64,000 bases of DNA from assembly GCF_046630445.1 (NCBI RefSeq), contig NC_092333.1, positions 101,778,501 through 101,842,500 on the forward strand, in the 5' to 3' direction. A model generated the notes under the pieces. That model was not told the origin of the DNA and did not search any database. It saw only the letters and a list, made by a program, of their open reading frames with translations. Both the position numbers and the translations under genes were made by a program. Numbering within the stretch: position 1 is the first letter of the stretch; each line of letters opens with the position of its first letter. Origin of the DNA: Rutidosis leptorrhynchoides (Eukaryota > Streptophyta > Magnoliopsida > Asterales > Asteraceae). Shown here one piece after another: positions 33,840 to 49,200 of the stretch.

Positions 33840-36002
33840 CTATGTCTGATATTTCGCTATAAATTAACGTCTTCTGTTCCATTATTTTCATCACTCCTAT
33901 ATCTTCTTCCTCATTTCATACTTCCCAATAGGTTGTGAAAATATTAAATCCAGTCCCGATTCTTGATATTTTCCTGGCTATCGTATCCTTCATTCTTCTT
34001 TTTCATTTGCCACCCAAGGAAGTTATTTTCTTCTACTATTACCTTGGGGTTATAATGTTTTTAATTCTCCCGTGTCTTTATGTTTCAAAACGTATTGATA
34101 TACACGGTTTGTAATTTAGGTGTTGTTGTCGGGCTTTATATTTTCCTTTATGTTTCGGAGTTCCATGCTTTTGTTTCTTCTTCCCGACTTCAAGTCAAGC
34201 GAATAATGGTCCATAATTCGTAGGTATGGAGTTCCGAATGATCATAATATACAAAGTAAAAAGGAAAGGTAATAGCATGATTTGATTTGTCAAATTACCA
34301 GAATATCCGAAAAAGACCGAATCATCAAGAGAAATATTTTCTTAATAGTTTAGAGGTTAAATAGAATGGAAGAGTTATGTAACATGGTTTATGATGAGGG
34401 TATGATCTGTGAACCTTTATCATGTTCTATTAGAAACTCAGCACTACTTACTGTAATATAATCACGTTGATCAAGTATCATTATATTATACTAACTCATG
34501 CTTCAATTCCCAACATTACTTCAAAAACATCCATTTTTCGAATTTTTTTCTTCTTCAGAATTTAGAAACTAAAATAGTTTCTTTTATGATGTAACACAGA
34601 TAGCGCGAAGAGATAAATAATTTTGGATAATAATAATTATGAAGATATCTTCAGAAATATCGGAGATATTTATAATGAAAGATATGATGATATCTTAGAA
34701 TTTCTAATATCGAAGGATGATGAAGAAGATTTGTTCGTAAAGGTTTAGAGTCGGGAGCAAGGTATTCCTTAATGATTTCAGCAGATACTGAATCATTTGG
34801 ATTCTTTGAAGGTAGGTTTAGTCTTTGTGATTTATCCACAGCCTCCTTCATGGTTTGCTCAATCCGTTTTCCAGTTCCAAACCTTTTCTTTTTCTGAGCT
34901 TTGCCAATACACTATTCTTTATCATCAATCTTCGACTGTTAAGGTCGTTTATAGTTTTTGCTGCTTCCTTCAACTTTTTCAACATTCAGAGTATTGATTC
35001 GTAGATTGGGTGCTTTCAGAATTTCAGAATGGAAGATCATAATTCTAAGAGATGAACGTTATATGTATACATATGATGTTCTAGTACAGTTTTGAATTCA
35101 AAGTATGGCTTTTGAAAGATGTATGAATCTTAGAGTGATGTTTTCTGTTAAATCTTGGCTTGGATTCTCGATTTTTCAAAATCAGAATATGTAATCAAAT
35201 TTGGATGCGAATGGTTGTTTTGATTTCTAGGAAAGAATGTATATCGTTGTGAAAGTAGTGAGTATAATTGATGATTTGCTGAATCGGAATCGAAGAATGT
35301 AACATATTAATTGTGAATTTATATATCTTTCGGATATTACCTACCCGTTAAAAGTTTCACAAGTAATATTTTGTACCAGAGAATTTTATTACAGTCTTTA
35401 TGAAAATATATGTATGTATATTTTCTTTAGATGTAATACAGATCTAATGAGTTAATATCCTATTAAGCTCATTTGATTTTCGGCTGGATTAGAAATGAAT
35501 AATCTCTAAAACATTAAAGATTTAATAATCTTCGCGGAGTATTTCACTAATGTAATCAATACTTTGTTATTCAGTTTTATTGTTATTTCCTCAGTGAATC
35601 ATGTTGGTGCTCATGGAACTCTTGCTAACTTCGCAAGGTACGAATGCTGTTTTCTGGAAAGTTTCAAGTACATCGAAAATGAAAGTGTAAAATCAAACAT
35701 GTATTTGAATAATACACTTGATTTATTATGAAATGGAATCTATTAAGTCGAAGCAGAGATTATAGTTAACGATTGTTAAATCATTAACGAAGGATGTACA
35801 TCATAGCATATTAATAATATGAACTAACCGAGTAGTTAAGATTCACATATAATAGCTTAGTATGAAAAGATTTATTTTGATTTCAAAATTCATATTTATA
35901 TAAAATATTCATATAATTTCTTTAGGGAAAATGAGTTAATAATTCATAACTCGTTGATACAATATACGCGTTGTTGATTTGTGATAATGTTGGTGATTAT
36001 GG
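33840..36002 (-). mobile_element. H2 internal region (reverse orientation, degraded)
   Basis: The reverse complement matches the H1 interior in order: the PPT-like 16-mer (35338-35353), the CTTTAATGTTTTAGAGATT segment after the gag-like ORF (near 35510), and the coding-like segment (34700-35055). It has diverged well beyond H1 and has no long ORF. It ends on the right at the H2 5' LTR (36003), next to sequence resembling the tail of the gag-like ORF, so the PBS and most of that ORF are missing. H1 is inserted at its left edge (GATTG, 33835-33839). Confidence 0.75.
34700..35055 (-). pseudogene. Degraded coding-like segment of H2
   Basis: Homologue of 26100-26450 of H1 on the other strand, including a 66-codon open stretch at 34651-34851. 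No recognised domain. Confidence 0.35.
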
Positions 36003-38889
<2,887 letters not shown>

Positions 38890-40886
38890 TGATGTCGTAG
38901 AGTGGGGGTACGAAATAGTTTAAATTTTACTAGGAAATACTATTAAATACGATATAATTTTACACCAGATATTTATTTATTTAGAGAATGGATATACTTA
39001 AACCTTGCTACAACACTTATAGGCAGTGTACCTAATCGTACAGTAGTGTAGTTTTTAGTAAGTCCGGTTCGTTCCACAGGGAATCTTTTTCACAAAGCTT
39101 AACGCTATATTAGTTTAAATTTATAAAAATACAAATATATATATAAGTAATATTATTATTATAAAGGGGGGTTTTTACCGTTTAATGACCGGTTTGTCGA
39201 TTTTAAAACTTTAGTCGCAGTTAAAACTAAATGTAAAATATTAAATAAATAAAAGACTTAATTTAAAGCGTAAAGTAAATAACGATAATGAAATTGCGAA
39301 TAATAAAAGTGCGATAAAATAAACTTGCAATACTTAAAAAGTACGATAATTAAAAGTGTAATTAAATACAATAACAATAAATAAAAATACGATAATTAGA
39401 AGTGCAATTAAATATGAAATAAAGGAAATTAAATATGAAATAAAAGAATTATGCTTATTTAAACTTCCGTAATCATGATGTTTGACGTGTTGATTTTAGT
39501 TTTATTCCCATGGGTTAATTGTCCTTTGTCCTGGATTATCTAATATGCTCGTCTGGTTTTTGTCCATAACAGTCCATCAGTCATAAATATAAAGTGCGAG
39601 TGTCCTCGTTAAATTATCCTTATACCCGAAGTTAAATATTCCAACTAATTTGGGGACTTAAACTGTAACAAGATTTTAATACTTTGTTTAATAATTACAC
39701 CAGGATGTCGAATGAGTGTAACCCAAGATTTTAATACTTTGTTAACAATTATGCCAAGTGTCCTTGTACATAATTTCACCCCTGTTTTAATAATTCTAGT
39801 GGCTATTAATCCATTCCCGTGTTCGGTTAAATGAACGATTATTCGTACATATAAATACCCCGCCCATCGAGTCCGATTGAGTGTATATGGTTATTTATAG
39901 GGACGTTCAATTGTAAATCTTTATATTAAAATTAACAAACTATCATTTAGTTAAACAAATATAAAGCCCATTAATAGCCCATAGTCTAATTTCCACAAGT
40001 GTCGTTCTTTTGTCCAAACCCCAATTGTGGCACAAAGCCCAATTACCCAATTTTAGTAATTAGCCCAACATCATGATTACTTCGTTTTAAATAAGTATAA
40101 TAATAACTTAGCTACGAGACATTAAATTAAAAAGGTTGAACATAACTTACAATGATTAAAAATAGCGTAGCGTTACACGGACAGAATTTCGACTTACACC
40201 CTTACAACATTCGCTAACATACCCTTATTATTAGGATTAAAATTAAAATTAAAATTAAAATATAAATTATAAATATAAATATTACGTATAGATAGATGGA
40301 TGGATATATATTGATATTTTTGCGATCAAACTGCGTTTGCTTTTATAGGCGGTTTCAGAATTTGGGGCTCCGCGACTCGCGGCAATTTTTGCCTTCAAAC
40401 TCCGCAAGTCGCGGAGTTTGATTTTCCAGCTCACCAACTTTGGAGTCTTTCTTTGCCGACGAATTTTTAATATATTATATAATATATAAATAATTATAAG
40501 AATTATTTAAATATTATATTATATTTATGTGCATAGTTGACTTGTAATTTTTAGTCCGTTGCGTCGAGCGTTGAGAGTTGACTCTGGTCTCGGTTACGGA
40601 TTTTCGAACGTCCTTGCGTACAATTTAATATCTTGTACTTTGCATTTTGTAACTTGTACTCTTGTCATTTTGAGACGTTTCTCATCAATAAATTGAACCA
40701 CTTGGATTGTATTTTGTACTTTTGAGCTTTTTGGTCGTTTGCTTCTTCAATTCGTCGAATCTATCTTTTGTCTTCACCTTTTATTATTTAAACGAATATC
40801 ACTTGTAAATAGAACAATTGCAACTAAAAGCTTGTATTTCTTGAGGAATAATGCTATGAAATATATGTTCGTTTTTAGCATTATCA
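38890..40886 (-). repeat. Athila-2 3' LTR
   Basis: 1997 bp, TGATGTCGTAG to GCATTATCA. Contains a palindrome pair (40368-40416) and the terminal 9-bp inverted repeat near 40848-40884. Confidence 0.95.
40368..40416. repeat. Paired GC palindrome module in Athila-2 3' LTR
   Basis: CTCCGCGACTCGCGG at 40368 and CTCCGCAAGTCGCGGAG at 40400, spacing 32 bp. The second has one base change that still allows G-U pairing in RNA. Confidence 0.85.
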
Positions 40887-40902
40887 AATATTCCCACACT
40901 TG
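40887..40902 (-). promoter_or_regulatory. Putative polypurine tract (Athila-2)
   Basis: The minus strand reads AAGTGTGGGAATATT immediately before the 3' LTR. It is less purine-pure than usual, but the position is right and the motif recurs elsewhere in the element. Confidence 0.6.
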
Positions 40903-42418
40903 AGCGTTGCTTGTCCTCAAGCAATATCGTCTTGAAATACTAGAATCACTTCTTTATTCTTCACACTTTGTACATCAGTGATTTCTATACGGCGGTATAA
41001 ACAATGGTAGTAACGATATGGTTTACAGTCTCACATGACTATAAAATTTAGATCCTTTAAGAAATTGGATCTTTATGAAAACATTTGATCTTTTGAAAAT
41101 TAAATCTAGTTTTTACCCTAGATAAGTTTTCCGGAATAACCCTTCACCGGTGTTTGCAAATTCTTTTTGTGGGTTTGGTGGGTTTTAGATTTGAAAATTT
41201 TGGCTCAAAACTTATGGTTTTGTGTCACCCACTTGCTAACCTTGTATTAGGAAAGCAACACGTCCAGTATACTTGCTCCGAATATTACCTTTCGATAAAC
41301 TACCTTCCTGTTGTAAAGGGAAGCGTTGAACAAGCAACTATTAAGGCAATGTCCCCTGACATGCTTTTAATTATGGTCTATAACGTGTCAGACGCAATTA
41401 CTATCCTTTGTAGGAGCAATAGTCTTTTTCGGAAGACCTAAATCAAGAAGCGCGTGTCTTTTTCGGAAGACTTTACTTCCTTTTAATGATGGAATTGATT
41501 CATCGTGTAGATCCATCTTTCTTTCCTTTCATCGGGTAAAACAGTTAATTTAGTCCAAAACAAAAGCACCTGCAATAACTTTACAGAAACATGTGATAGA
41601 TAGTTTTTAATTGAATAACTTGGTACATTCTCCCCACACTTAGCTTTTTTCATGTGTCTTTTTATATCTTAATAAATAAATTCAAGTGTTTTTAGTTGTT
41701 TCTCAATTTATGTCCTTTTCGAGGTAACGATAATTTCAGCGTTAAAACCTAGTTTTATCGTTCATAAATATGTATAAACATGATTTTGAGTTCATTTAAT
41801 TGAAAATTTTGAAATTTTTTTCTAGAATTGGGTAGTCAGTATATAAGACTAGGGCTGTTCTTTATTATCAGAGAGCACTAGATTCTAATACAACTACTAC
41901 TTTACTAGTATTTCTAATGGTAACCAAGTGTATAAAGTAAAAATTTTAAAATCCGAAAGAATTTAACCCCTTCCCATACTTAAGATCTTGCAATGCCCTC
42001 ATTTGCAAGAAATCAGTAATAATTTAAATTATTGAGGGTGATTTGTGTGAAAATGATTAAATTTTACCAAAGTTTCCAAATATATTGCCGTTTGTTTGCT
42101 GAATGATAAATGGTGCATATCATTTGTTCATTCCGTCTTGTTGTTATATTACATTTATTTTGCATCTTGTCGTCAAAATTAGTTGCTTTTGCTGAACTTA
42201 ATGCCAGTCTTTGAAAATGCGTTGTTTTACCCTGTTGTGTACATAAGATAAACTGCAAACATATATACATATTTTTGAAGTTTGGTATATTACCCCACAT
42301 TCAAAAATTATTAAAATCTAAAAATAAAAATTTGTAAATTATAAAAACTAATACAATTCTAACATAAGTATTAAATGTATCAATATTACAAATTATAAAA
42401 TAAATAAAACTAAGTAGA
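40903..42418 (-). other. Athila-2 3' internal noncoding region
   Basis: Colinear with 1-1409 of Athila-1 on its right side. Minus-strand PPT-like motifs recur near 41628-41644 and 41968-41985. Open stretches such as 41154-41441 are not supported by Athila-1. Confidence 0.6.
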
Positions 42419-43761
42419 CTAAGGATGATACTGATACCAGTAGGGGTTCCATGCATAACCATATGTGTTATAAAATGCTTCGGCTGGGTTATACGTAGGA
42501 TACAGTGGTTGGATCTCTATAGACCAGGGAGGAAATACGGGCGATGGAGTAGGAATATAGTTTCTACCTATTTGTTGGCAATAAGCTATGATTTGGTTTT
42601 GATGAACTTTCCAATCTTCAAATGCTCGATGTCTAGCATTTTCGTACTCTTGTGAAGCTATAAACCTTTGCATTTCTGTCATTTCATTTCCCCCTCCCAC
42701 ATTACCTGGCTGTTGGTTTCTCTCAACCTGTGGATGTCTACCATTATATCATACTGTGGCGTTATTTCGCCTCTTTAAAACCTTCGCACCATGGTATACA
42801 TTTAAACCTATTGTATCGCGGGGTTCTGGTTCTTCGACTAATAATCCCCCCCGACTTATATCCACACCGAGATATTCAGCAATCAAAGTAATAAATATAC
42901 CACCTCCTATTATGCTATGCGGTCTCATCCCCCTAACCATAGCTGATAAATAATAACCCACACAATAAGGTATACTTACAGCACTTTGTGGGTCTCGAAT
43001 ACACATGTGGTAAAACAAATCCTGTTCATTTACCTTTTCCTTGTTCTTACCTCGTTGTGTAATCGAATTGGCTAAAAACCTATGAATTACTCTTAATTCA
43101 GCTCTATCTATATCCAAATAAGAGTAATTTCCCCCTTTAAGTGATGGCTAGTCATTTGACTCCATACACCATGCGTATCAAAATTTTCGTCTATCTTTCT
43201 ACCATTTAGTATCAATCCTCTACAATCGGCAGATGCTAACTCCTCAGGCGTATATATACGTAAAGCCTGAGCCATGTCTAGTAAAGACATGTGGCGCATC
43301 GAACCTCCTAACAAAAATCTAATAAAAGATCGATCGGTTAAACTAGCTACCCGATCATTTATTTCTATACTACACAACAATTCTTCACACCATACTTTAT
43401 ATACAGGTCTACACATGTTGAATAACCGTACCCAATCGTTAAAAGTAGAATTACCATACCTCTGTGCAAGTAATTCCCTAATTGGCCCGGCCAATTCTAC
43501 AGCTTCTAATGGTCCCCATTCTATGACCCTAGGTACTTCAACAGCTTTAGAATGAAGAGTATGCAAACCCCTTTGGTATTTTGGACAATCTATCCAAAGT
43601 CTGTCAAATCTCAGGTTCGGGTGCAAATCTTCCAAGTGCATATCAGAAAATATCATGACTGGATGAGGTATATCTTGTTTGTAGTAGTTATCCACCTGCT
43701 GTTGTTCCATATTCTCAGCAGGAGCATTGCGAGCTTGGGATGAAGATTCACCCCTTTCAGT
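42419..43761 (-). pseudogene. Athila-2 third ORF, broken
   Basis: Homologue of 1410-2756. Frame 1 runs from the acceptor (exon begins at 43761) to about 43135, where four bases present in Athila-1 are missing and shift the frame. The next part (to 42749) ends in TGA where Athila-1 has CGA. The tail continues to 42419. It cannot encode the full protein. Confidence 0.85.
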
Positions 43762-45502
43762 CTGCAAAACACATCAAACACAATTTTTGTGCATCCAAAT
43801 ATGCATTAGTGTCAGCAAAATCATCAATCAAAATAATTACAATGCCATGATCAATTTATATCAAACTTATGCTCATTTTTATATTTTTTATCAAATCTAC
43901 ACTTTTTCAAATAAGCATATACGAAAATTATCACCACGTTCATAAGCATTCAACTCAAATAATATGTCAAAATAATCATTACTAGCAATTAAACAAGTTT
44001 CAAATGGCATTATTTTCCAAAAATCAAGTTCATGAATTTTAGACTTGAAAAAGTCCACTTTAATTCTCAAAATCATGTTTAGGCTCAAAGTTTGGATCAT
44101 TTAACTACCTAAACATATTACACTACTTAATTTAGCAACAATTCATGACAAAAATCGGCCATAACCTGTTTATATCAAAAAGCCCCAAATTTGCTCAAGA
44201 ACACAAACCCTAGATTACTCAAAATTTGAAGTTTAAGGCTTCTAATCATGTTAAATAGCATCAATCTAGGTTATACAAGCATAATATATAAGTAATTAAA
44301 GCATAATTACATTAAAAAGCATCAAAATCGAATTGGGTATAAAATTGCTCAAGAACACCAATTTGCGGATTAAATGGTGTTTAGGTGTAGAAATTTACCG
44401 TTTTTCTTGAGTAATTCCTTGATAGCATCCTTCTCAACATGATTTTAGTAAAAGATTTGATGATTAACGGTCAAAAATTGCGAATTTGGTGTGTGTTTTT
44501 CGGGTTTTTTCGGGTTTATTTCGCAGTTTGTTTTTGTGGTGTGTGGACTGAGCTGATTCCAGCTCGTTTTATTTTTTCTGGGTTTTGGTCTCTCCGCGAG
44601 TCGCGGTGTTTGACCCTTCAAACTTCGAGAGTCGCGGTGTTTGAATTTTTTTTTTTCCAATGAAATCTTAACTTATAAAGCAAATATAAAATAAATTTAA
44701 AATTTTGTTTTCCTTTGTTTTAGGACGAGGTCGTTTCGGATCGATGTCCTAGTCCGTCCTTCGACAAAATTTTAAAATTTGTCTTTTTCAAGCGATTGTT
44801 TTAAAAGCTTAGATTTTTGGTTTTTTTTTTTTTTTATGTTTTTGGTATACTTTAATTCGATAAGATTAAAAATAATGATAATAAAAGTTCTCGTCCCTCC
44901 CTCGGGTAAAGCAATTTCGGTTCAACGACCTAGTCTTCAACTTACGATGAATTTTAAAAATCATATTTTTAACTTAATGAGATAAAGTAAATTTTTGTTT
45001 TTAAATTCACACCAACTTAAATTAAAAATACATAAAATAAAATCACACCAAACTTATATTATATTTTTCAAATATTTACAATTTTAAATATATTATTTTT
45101 ACAAAGTTTACAATATTAATTTAAGATTTATATATTAATTTTAAAAACATGGTAAAAATAAAATTAAAAATCTTTTTGGCTTTTTATCCCACTTTAATCA
45201 ATCAAATATTATCAAAAATATGCGCCCTATTTTCGATAAAGTAATTTCGGTTCCAAGACCTAATTTAACTCATGACGAATTTTTGAAATATTTTGGGTTG
45301 ATTGATTAAAGATATTTATACCTTAAGAATAAACGTTAAATTTCGCAGTGATGTAATAAATTTTTGAATGATATCAATAATTTCGGTCGCCAAACCTAAT
45401 TTTATTCAATACCAATTTAATACTTTATAGCGAATAAATTAGCGTTTATTATCAAAAGGTTAAAATTAAAAAAATTAAAAAATAAAAACTGTACAGACTT
45501 AC
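43762..45502 (-). other. Putative intron (Athila-2)
   Basis: 1741 bp; donor CAG|GTAAGT at 45502-45503 and acceptor TTTTGCAG ending at 43762. Contains a palindrome pair at 44592-44637. The short upstream exon with its ATG is 45503-45544, overlapping the small ORF. Confidence 0.5.
44592..44637. repeat. Paired GC palindrome module, internal copy (Athila-2)
   Basis: CTCCGCGAGTCGCGG at 44592 and the decayed copy CTTCGAGAGTCGCGG at 44623, spacing 31 bp. Confidence 0.75.
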
Positions 45503-45518
45503 CTGTGAGATAGTATTC

Positions 45519-45935
45519 TTAGTGATATGATCTATCCCATTCATAAGATAGTCGGTTTAATTGGTTTTCCATGGCTACATAGGCGTAACCTCGAGCATTC
45601 AGTGTTTTTTCTTCTAAACATATGAATGGTCCGTATCTGCATAAAGTAACAAATTCGGTATTTGAATAGGTTTGATTATTTGAACATTTACCTCCATGTG
45701 ACCATTTTCCGCATTTGTGACATCTTTCAAGGTGTCGTGCTCTTCTTTTCGCTGCGGATTTTGATTTTCCTTTACCAAATTATAACTTATTATCTTCGCA
45801 TCTGGATTCTTTTCTTACTCCGTCCAATCTTTCTCTGATTACTGATACTATTTCACTCGGAAGTGTGTCATTATTACATTTAGTGATCAAAACGTGTAGC
45901 ATTAGACCATGGTTTAGTTCACAGGCAGTCTTCAT
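45519..45935 (-). pseudogene. Small zinc-knuckle ORF of Athila-2, one stop
   Basis: Same length and frame as 4615-5031 of Athila-1 (138 codons from the ATG at 45935). A TAA at 45780-45782 replaces the CAA codon of Athila-1, a C-to-T change just before the Lys/Arg-rich segment. The knuckle (CHKCGKWSHGGKC) is unchanged downstream. Otherwise only scattered substitutions are seen. Confidence 0.75.
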
Positions 45936-46236
45936 TTCGTAAAAACCTAAAAAAAATAAAAATTAAGAATGGGGGGAAAAGACTAGTTCTTTAGGGTCTG
46001 CTAGGGAAAGACCATTCGGGTTCCATTTTCGAGAACTACACGAAAATAGACAATCTAACTCTAACAGAAATACATATTATCCTTTAAAGACTTGATTCTC
46101 CCCACACTTAGTTAGCTGTGGTATCGAAATTGTGATTAACTTCATTGTCGAATTCCATCGGACTATCTATGTAGTGTTTAACTCTGTGACCATTAACTTT
46201 AACTTCAATCCCATTTGAATTTATTAATTCTACTGT
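45936..46236 (-). other. Athila-2 pol-small ORF spacer
   Basis: Contains readable pol C-terminal codons after the TGA at 46237-46239, as in Athila-1. A PPT-like motif lies near 46096-46112 (minus strand GTGTGGGGAGAAT). Confidence 0.5.
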
Positions 46237-49200
46237 TCAGTATGGGAAAACTCTTTTGACTATGAATGGTCCAGACCATCTTGATTTCAATTTTCCAGGA
46301 AATAGCTTGAATCGTGAATTGAAAAGAAGATCTCTGTCTCCTTCTTTAAATTCTTTTAAACTTCTGATTCTTTTATCATGCCATTTCTTCGTTCTTTCTT
46401 TATAGATTAATGAATTTTCGTATGCTTCATGTCTTAATTCTTCTAATTCGTTTAGTTGCCTTAATCGTAGACGTCCAGCTTCATGTAAATCAAGATTACA
46501 TGTCTTCAAAGCCCAAAATGCTTTGTGTTCAATTTCTACTGGAAGATGACATGCTTTTCCATAAACGAGTCTAAAAGGTGTGGTTCCAATTAGAGTTTTG
46601 TAGGCTGTTCTAAAAGCCCAGAGTGCATCCTCCAACTTAATGGACCATTCCTTCGGATTTGATCCTACGGTTTTCTCTAGAATACGTTTTAAAGCTCGGT
46701 TGGTATTTTCAACTTGTCCACTTGTTTGTGGATGATATGCGGTGGAGATTTTATGAGTTACTCCATATCTTTTGAGAACTTTTTCAAGTTGATTGTTACA
46801 GAAATGAGTTCCCCGATCACTTATTAAAGCTTTCGGTGTTCCAAACCTTGCAAAAAGACGTTTTAAAAAGTTGACTACAACTCGTGCATCGTTAGTTGGG
46901 AGAGCTTGTGCTTCCGCCCATTTAGATACATAATCAATGGCTACGAGTATATATAGATTATTATGAGATTTTGGAAATGGACCCATAAATTCAATACCCC
47001 AAATGTCAAATACTTCACATACTTGGATGACATTTTGTGGCATTTTATCATGTTGACTTATTTTTTCGGCCCTTTGACAAGCATCACAGGATTTGTAAAG
47101 AAGGTGTGCGTCTTTGTAAATTGTAGGCCAATAGAATCCAGCACCATAAACTTTTCTTGCTGTTAGTTGAGGCCCATAATGCCCTCCTGTTGGTCCTGTG
47201 TGACAATGATTTAAAATTTTACTAGCTTCATCTCCGAATATACATCGGCGTATTATTCCATCTGGACAACTTTTAAACAAATGTGGATCTTCCCAGAAAT
47301 AGTGTTTTATATCACTGAAGAATTTATTTCGTTTTTGGTACGATAATCCTTTTTCAAGGAATCCACATACTAAGTAGTTTGCATAGTCTGCAAACCATGG
47401 AATTTCATTATAATCTATCTTCAATAGATATTCATCAGGAAAGTTGTCTTGTATGGCCGATTCATTTAGAACTTCTAATTCGGGATTTTCAAGACGAGAA
47501 AGATGATCAGCGGCGAGATTTTCTGCTCCTCTTTTATCTCGGATTTCAATATCAAACTCTTATAAGAGTAAGATCCAACGTATTAATCTTGGTTTGGCAT
47601 CTTGTTTTGAAAATAGGTATCTAAGAGCAGAATGGTCGGTATAGACCACCGTTTTTGCTAGAACGAGATATGATCGAAATTTGTCAAAAGCAAAGACAAT
47701 AGCAAGGAGTTCTTTTTCAGTAGTTGTGTAATTTGTTTGTGCTCCTTGTAATGTCTTACTAGCGTAATAAATAGGTTGAAATCGTTTTTCAATCCTTTGT
47801 CCTAAAACGGCTCCTATTGCAAAATCACTTGCATCGCACATTAGTTCAAACGGTAGATTCCAATTTGGTGTTATCATTATCGGTGCATTAGTGAGTTTTT
47901 CTTTAAGAATATTAAAAGATTTGATACATTCATCTGAAAAGATGAATGGAGCATCCTTTTCTAGGAGTTTATTCATAGGAGTGGCAATTTTAGAAAAATC
48001 TTTTATGAAACGTCGGTAAAAACCGGCATGCCCTAGAAAACTCCTAACTCCTCTAACATTGGTGGGATGTGGAAGTTTAGCAATTACATCTACTTTAGCT
48101 CTATCCACTTCAATTCCTTCCTTTGAGATTTTATGTCCTAGAACGATGCCTTCTTTAACCATGAAATGGCATTTCTCCCAATTAAGAACTAGATTTGATT
48201 GTTCGCATCTAATAAGCATTCGTTTCAGATTAACTAGACATGATTCAAATGTATCACCAAAGACTGAAAAGTCATCCATGAAAACTTCCATGCATTCTTA
48301 TATCATGTCGTGAAAAATCGCCATCATACACCTTTGAAAGGTTGCAGGGGCGTTGCAAAGTCCAAATGGCATGCGTTTGTAAGCAAAAGTACCATAAGGG
48401 CACGTGAATGTGGTTTTCTCTTGATCTTCGGGTGCTATTGGAATTTGAAAATATCCGGAAAATCCATCAAGAAAACAATAATAACTATTTTCGGCTAATC
48501 TTTCCAACATTTGATCAATGAAAGGTAAGGGAAAGTGATCTTTTCTGGTGGCGTCATTTAATTTTCTATAATCAATACATACACGCCATCCTGTTACAGT
48601 CCTAGTAGGAATAAGCTCATTTTTTTCATTTGTAATGACAGTCATGCCACCCTTCTTAGGCACACATTGAACTGGGCTTACCCATGGACTATCAGAAATT
48701 GGATATATTAAACCTGCATCTAGCAGTTTAATAATTTCTTTTTTAACTACATCTTGCATATTAGGATTTAGCCTTCGTTGGCGTTGCACATACGTTTTAT
48801 GACCTTCTTCCATAAGGATTTTATGTGTGCAATACGAAGGACTTATTCCTTTAATATCATGAATCTTCCATGCAATGGCTGGTTTATGAGCTTTTAACAC
48901 AGAAATGAGTTGTGATTTCTCATTTTCAGTAAGAGAAGACGATATTATTACAGGTAATTCAGATTCACCATGTAAATAAGCGTATTCCAAATGGTTTGGA
49001 AGTGGCTTTAACTCTAATTTCGGAGGTTCTTCTATCGATGATTTATATCGATATCTGTCTTTTTCTTTTAGCATTTGAATTTCTTCTGTTGTTGGTTCAT
49101 ATCCATTAACTATAAGTGTAGCTAACATTTCAGCTTCATCAATTGGTTCATTACCTTCTCCTAAAGAACATTCTCCTGTTCCTTGTAATTCTGGAAATTC

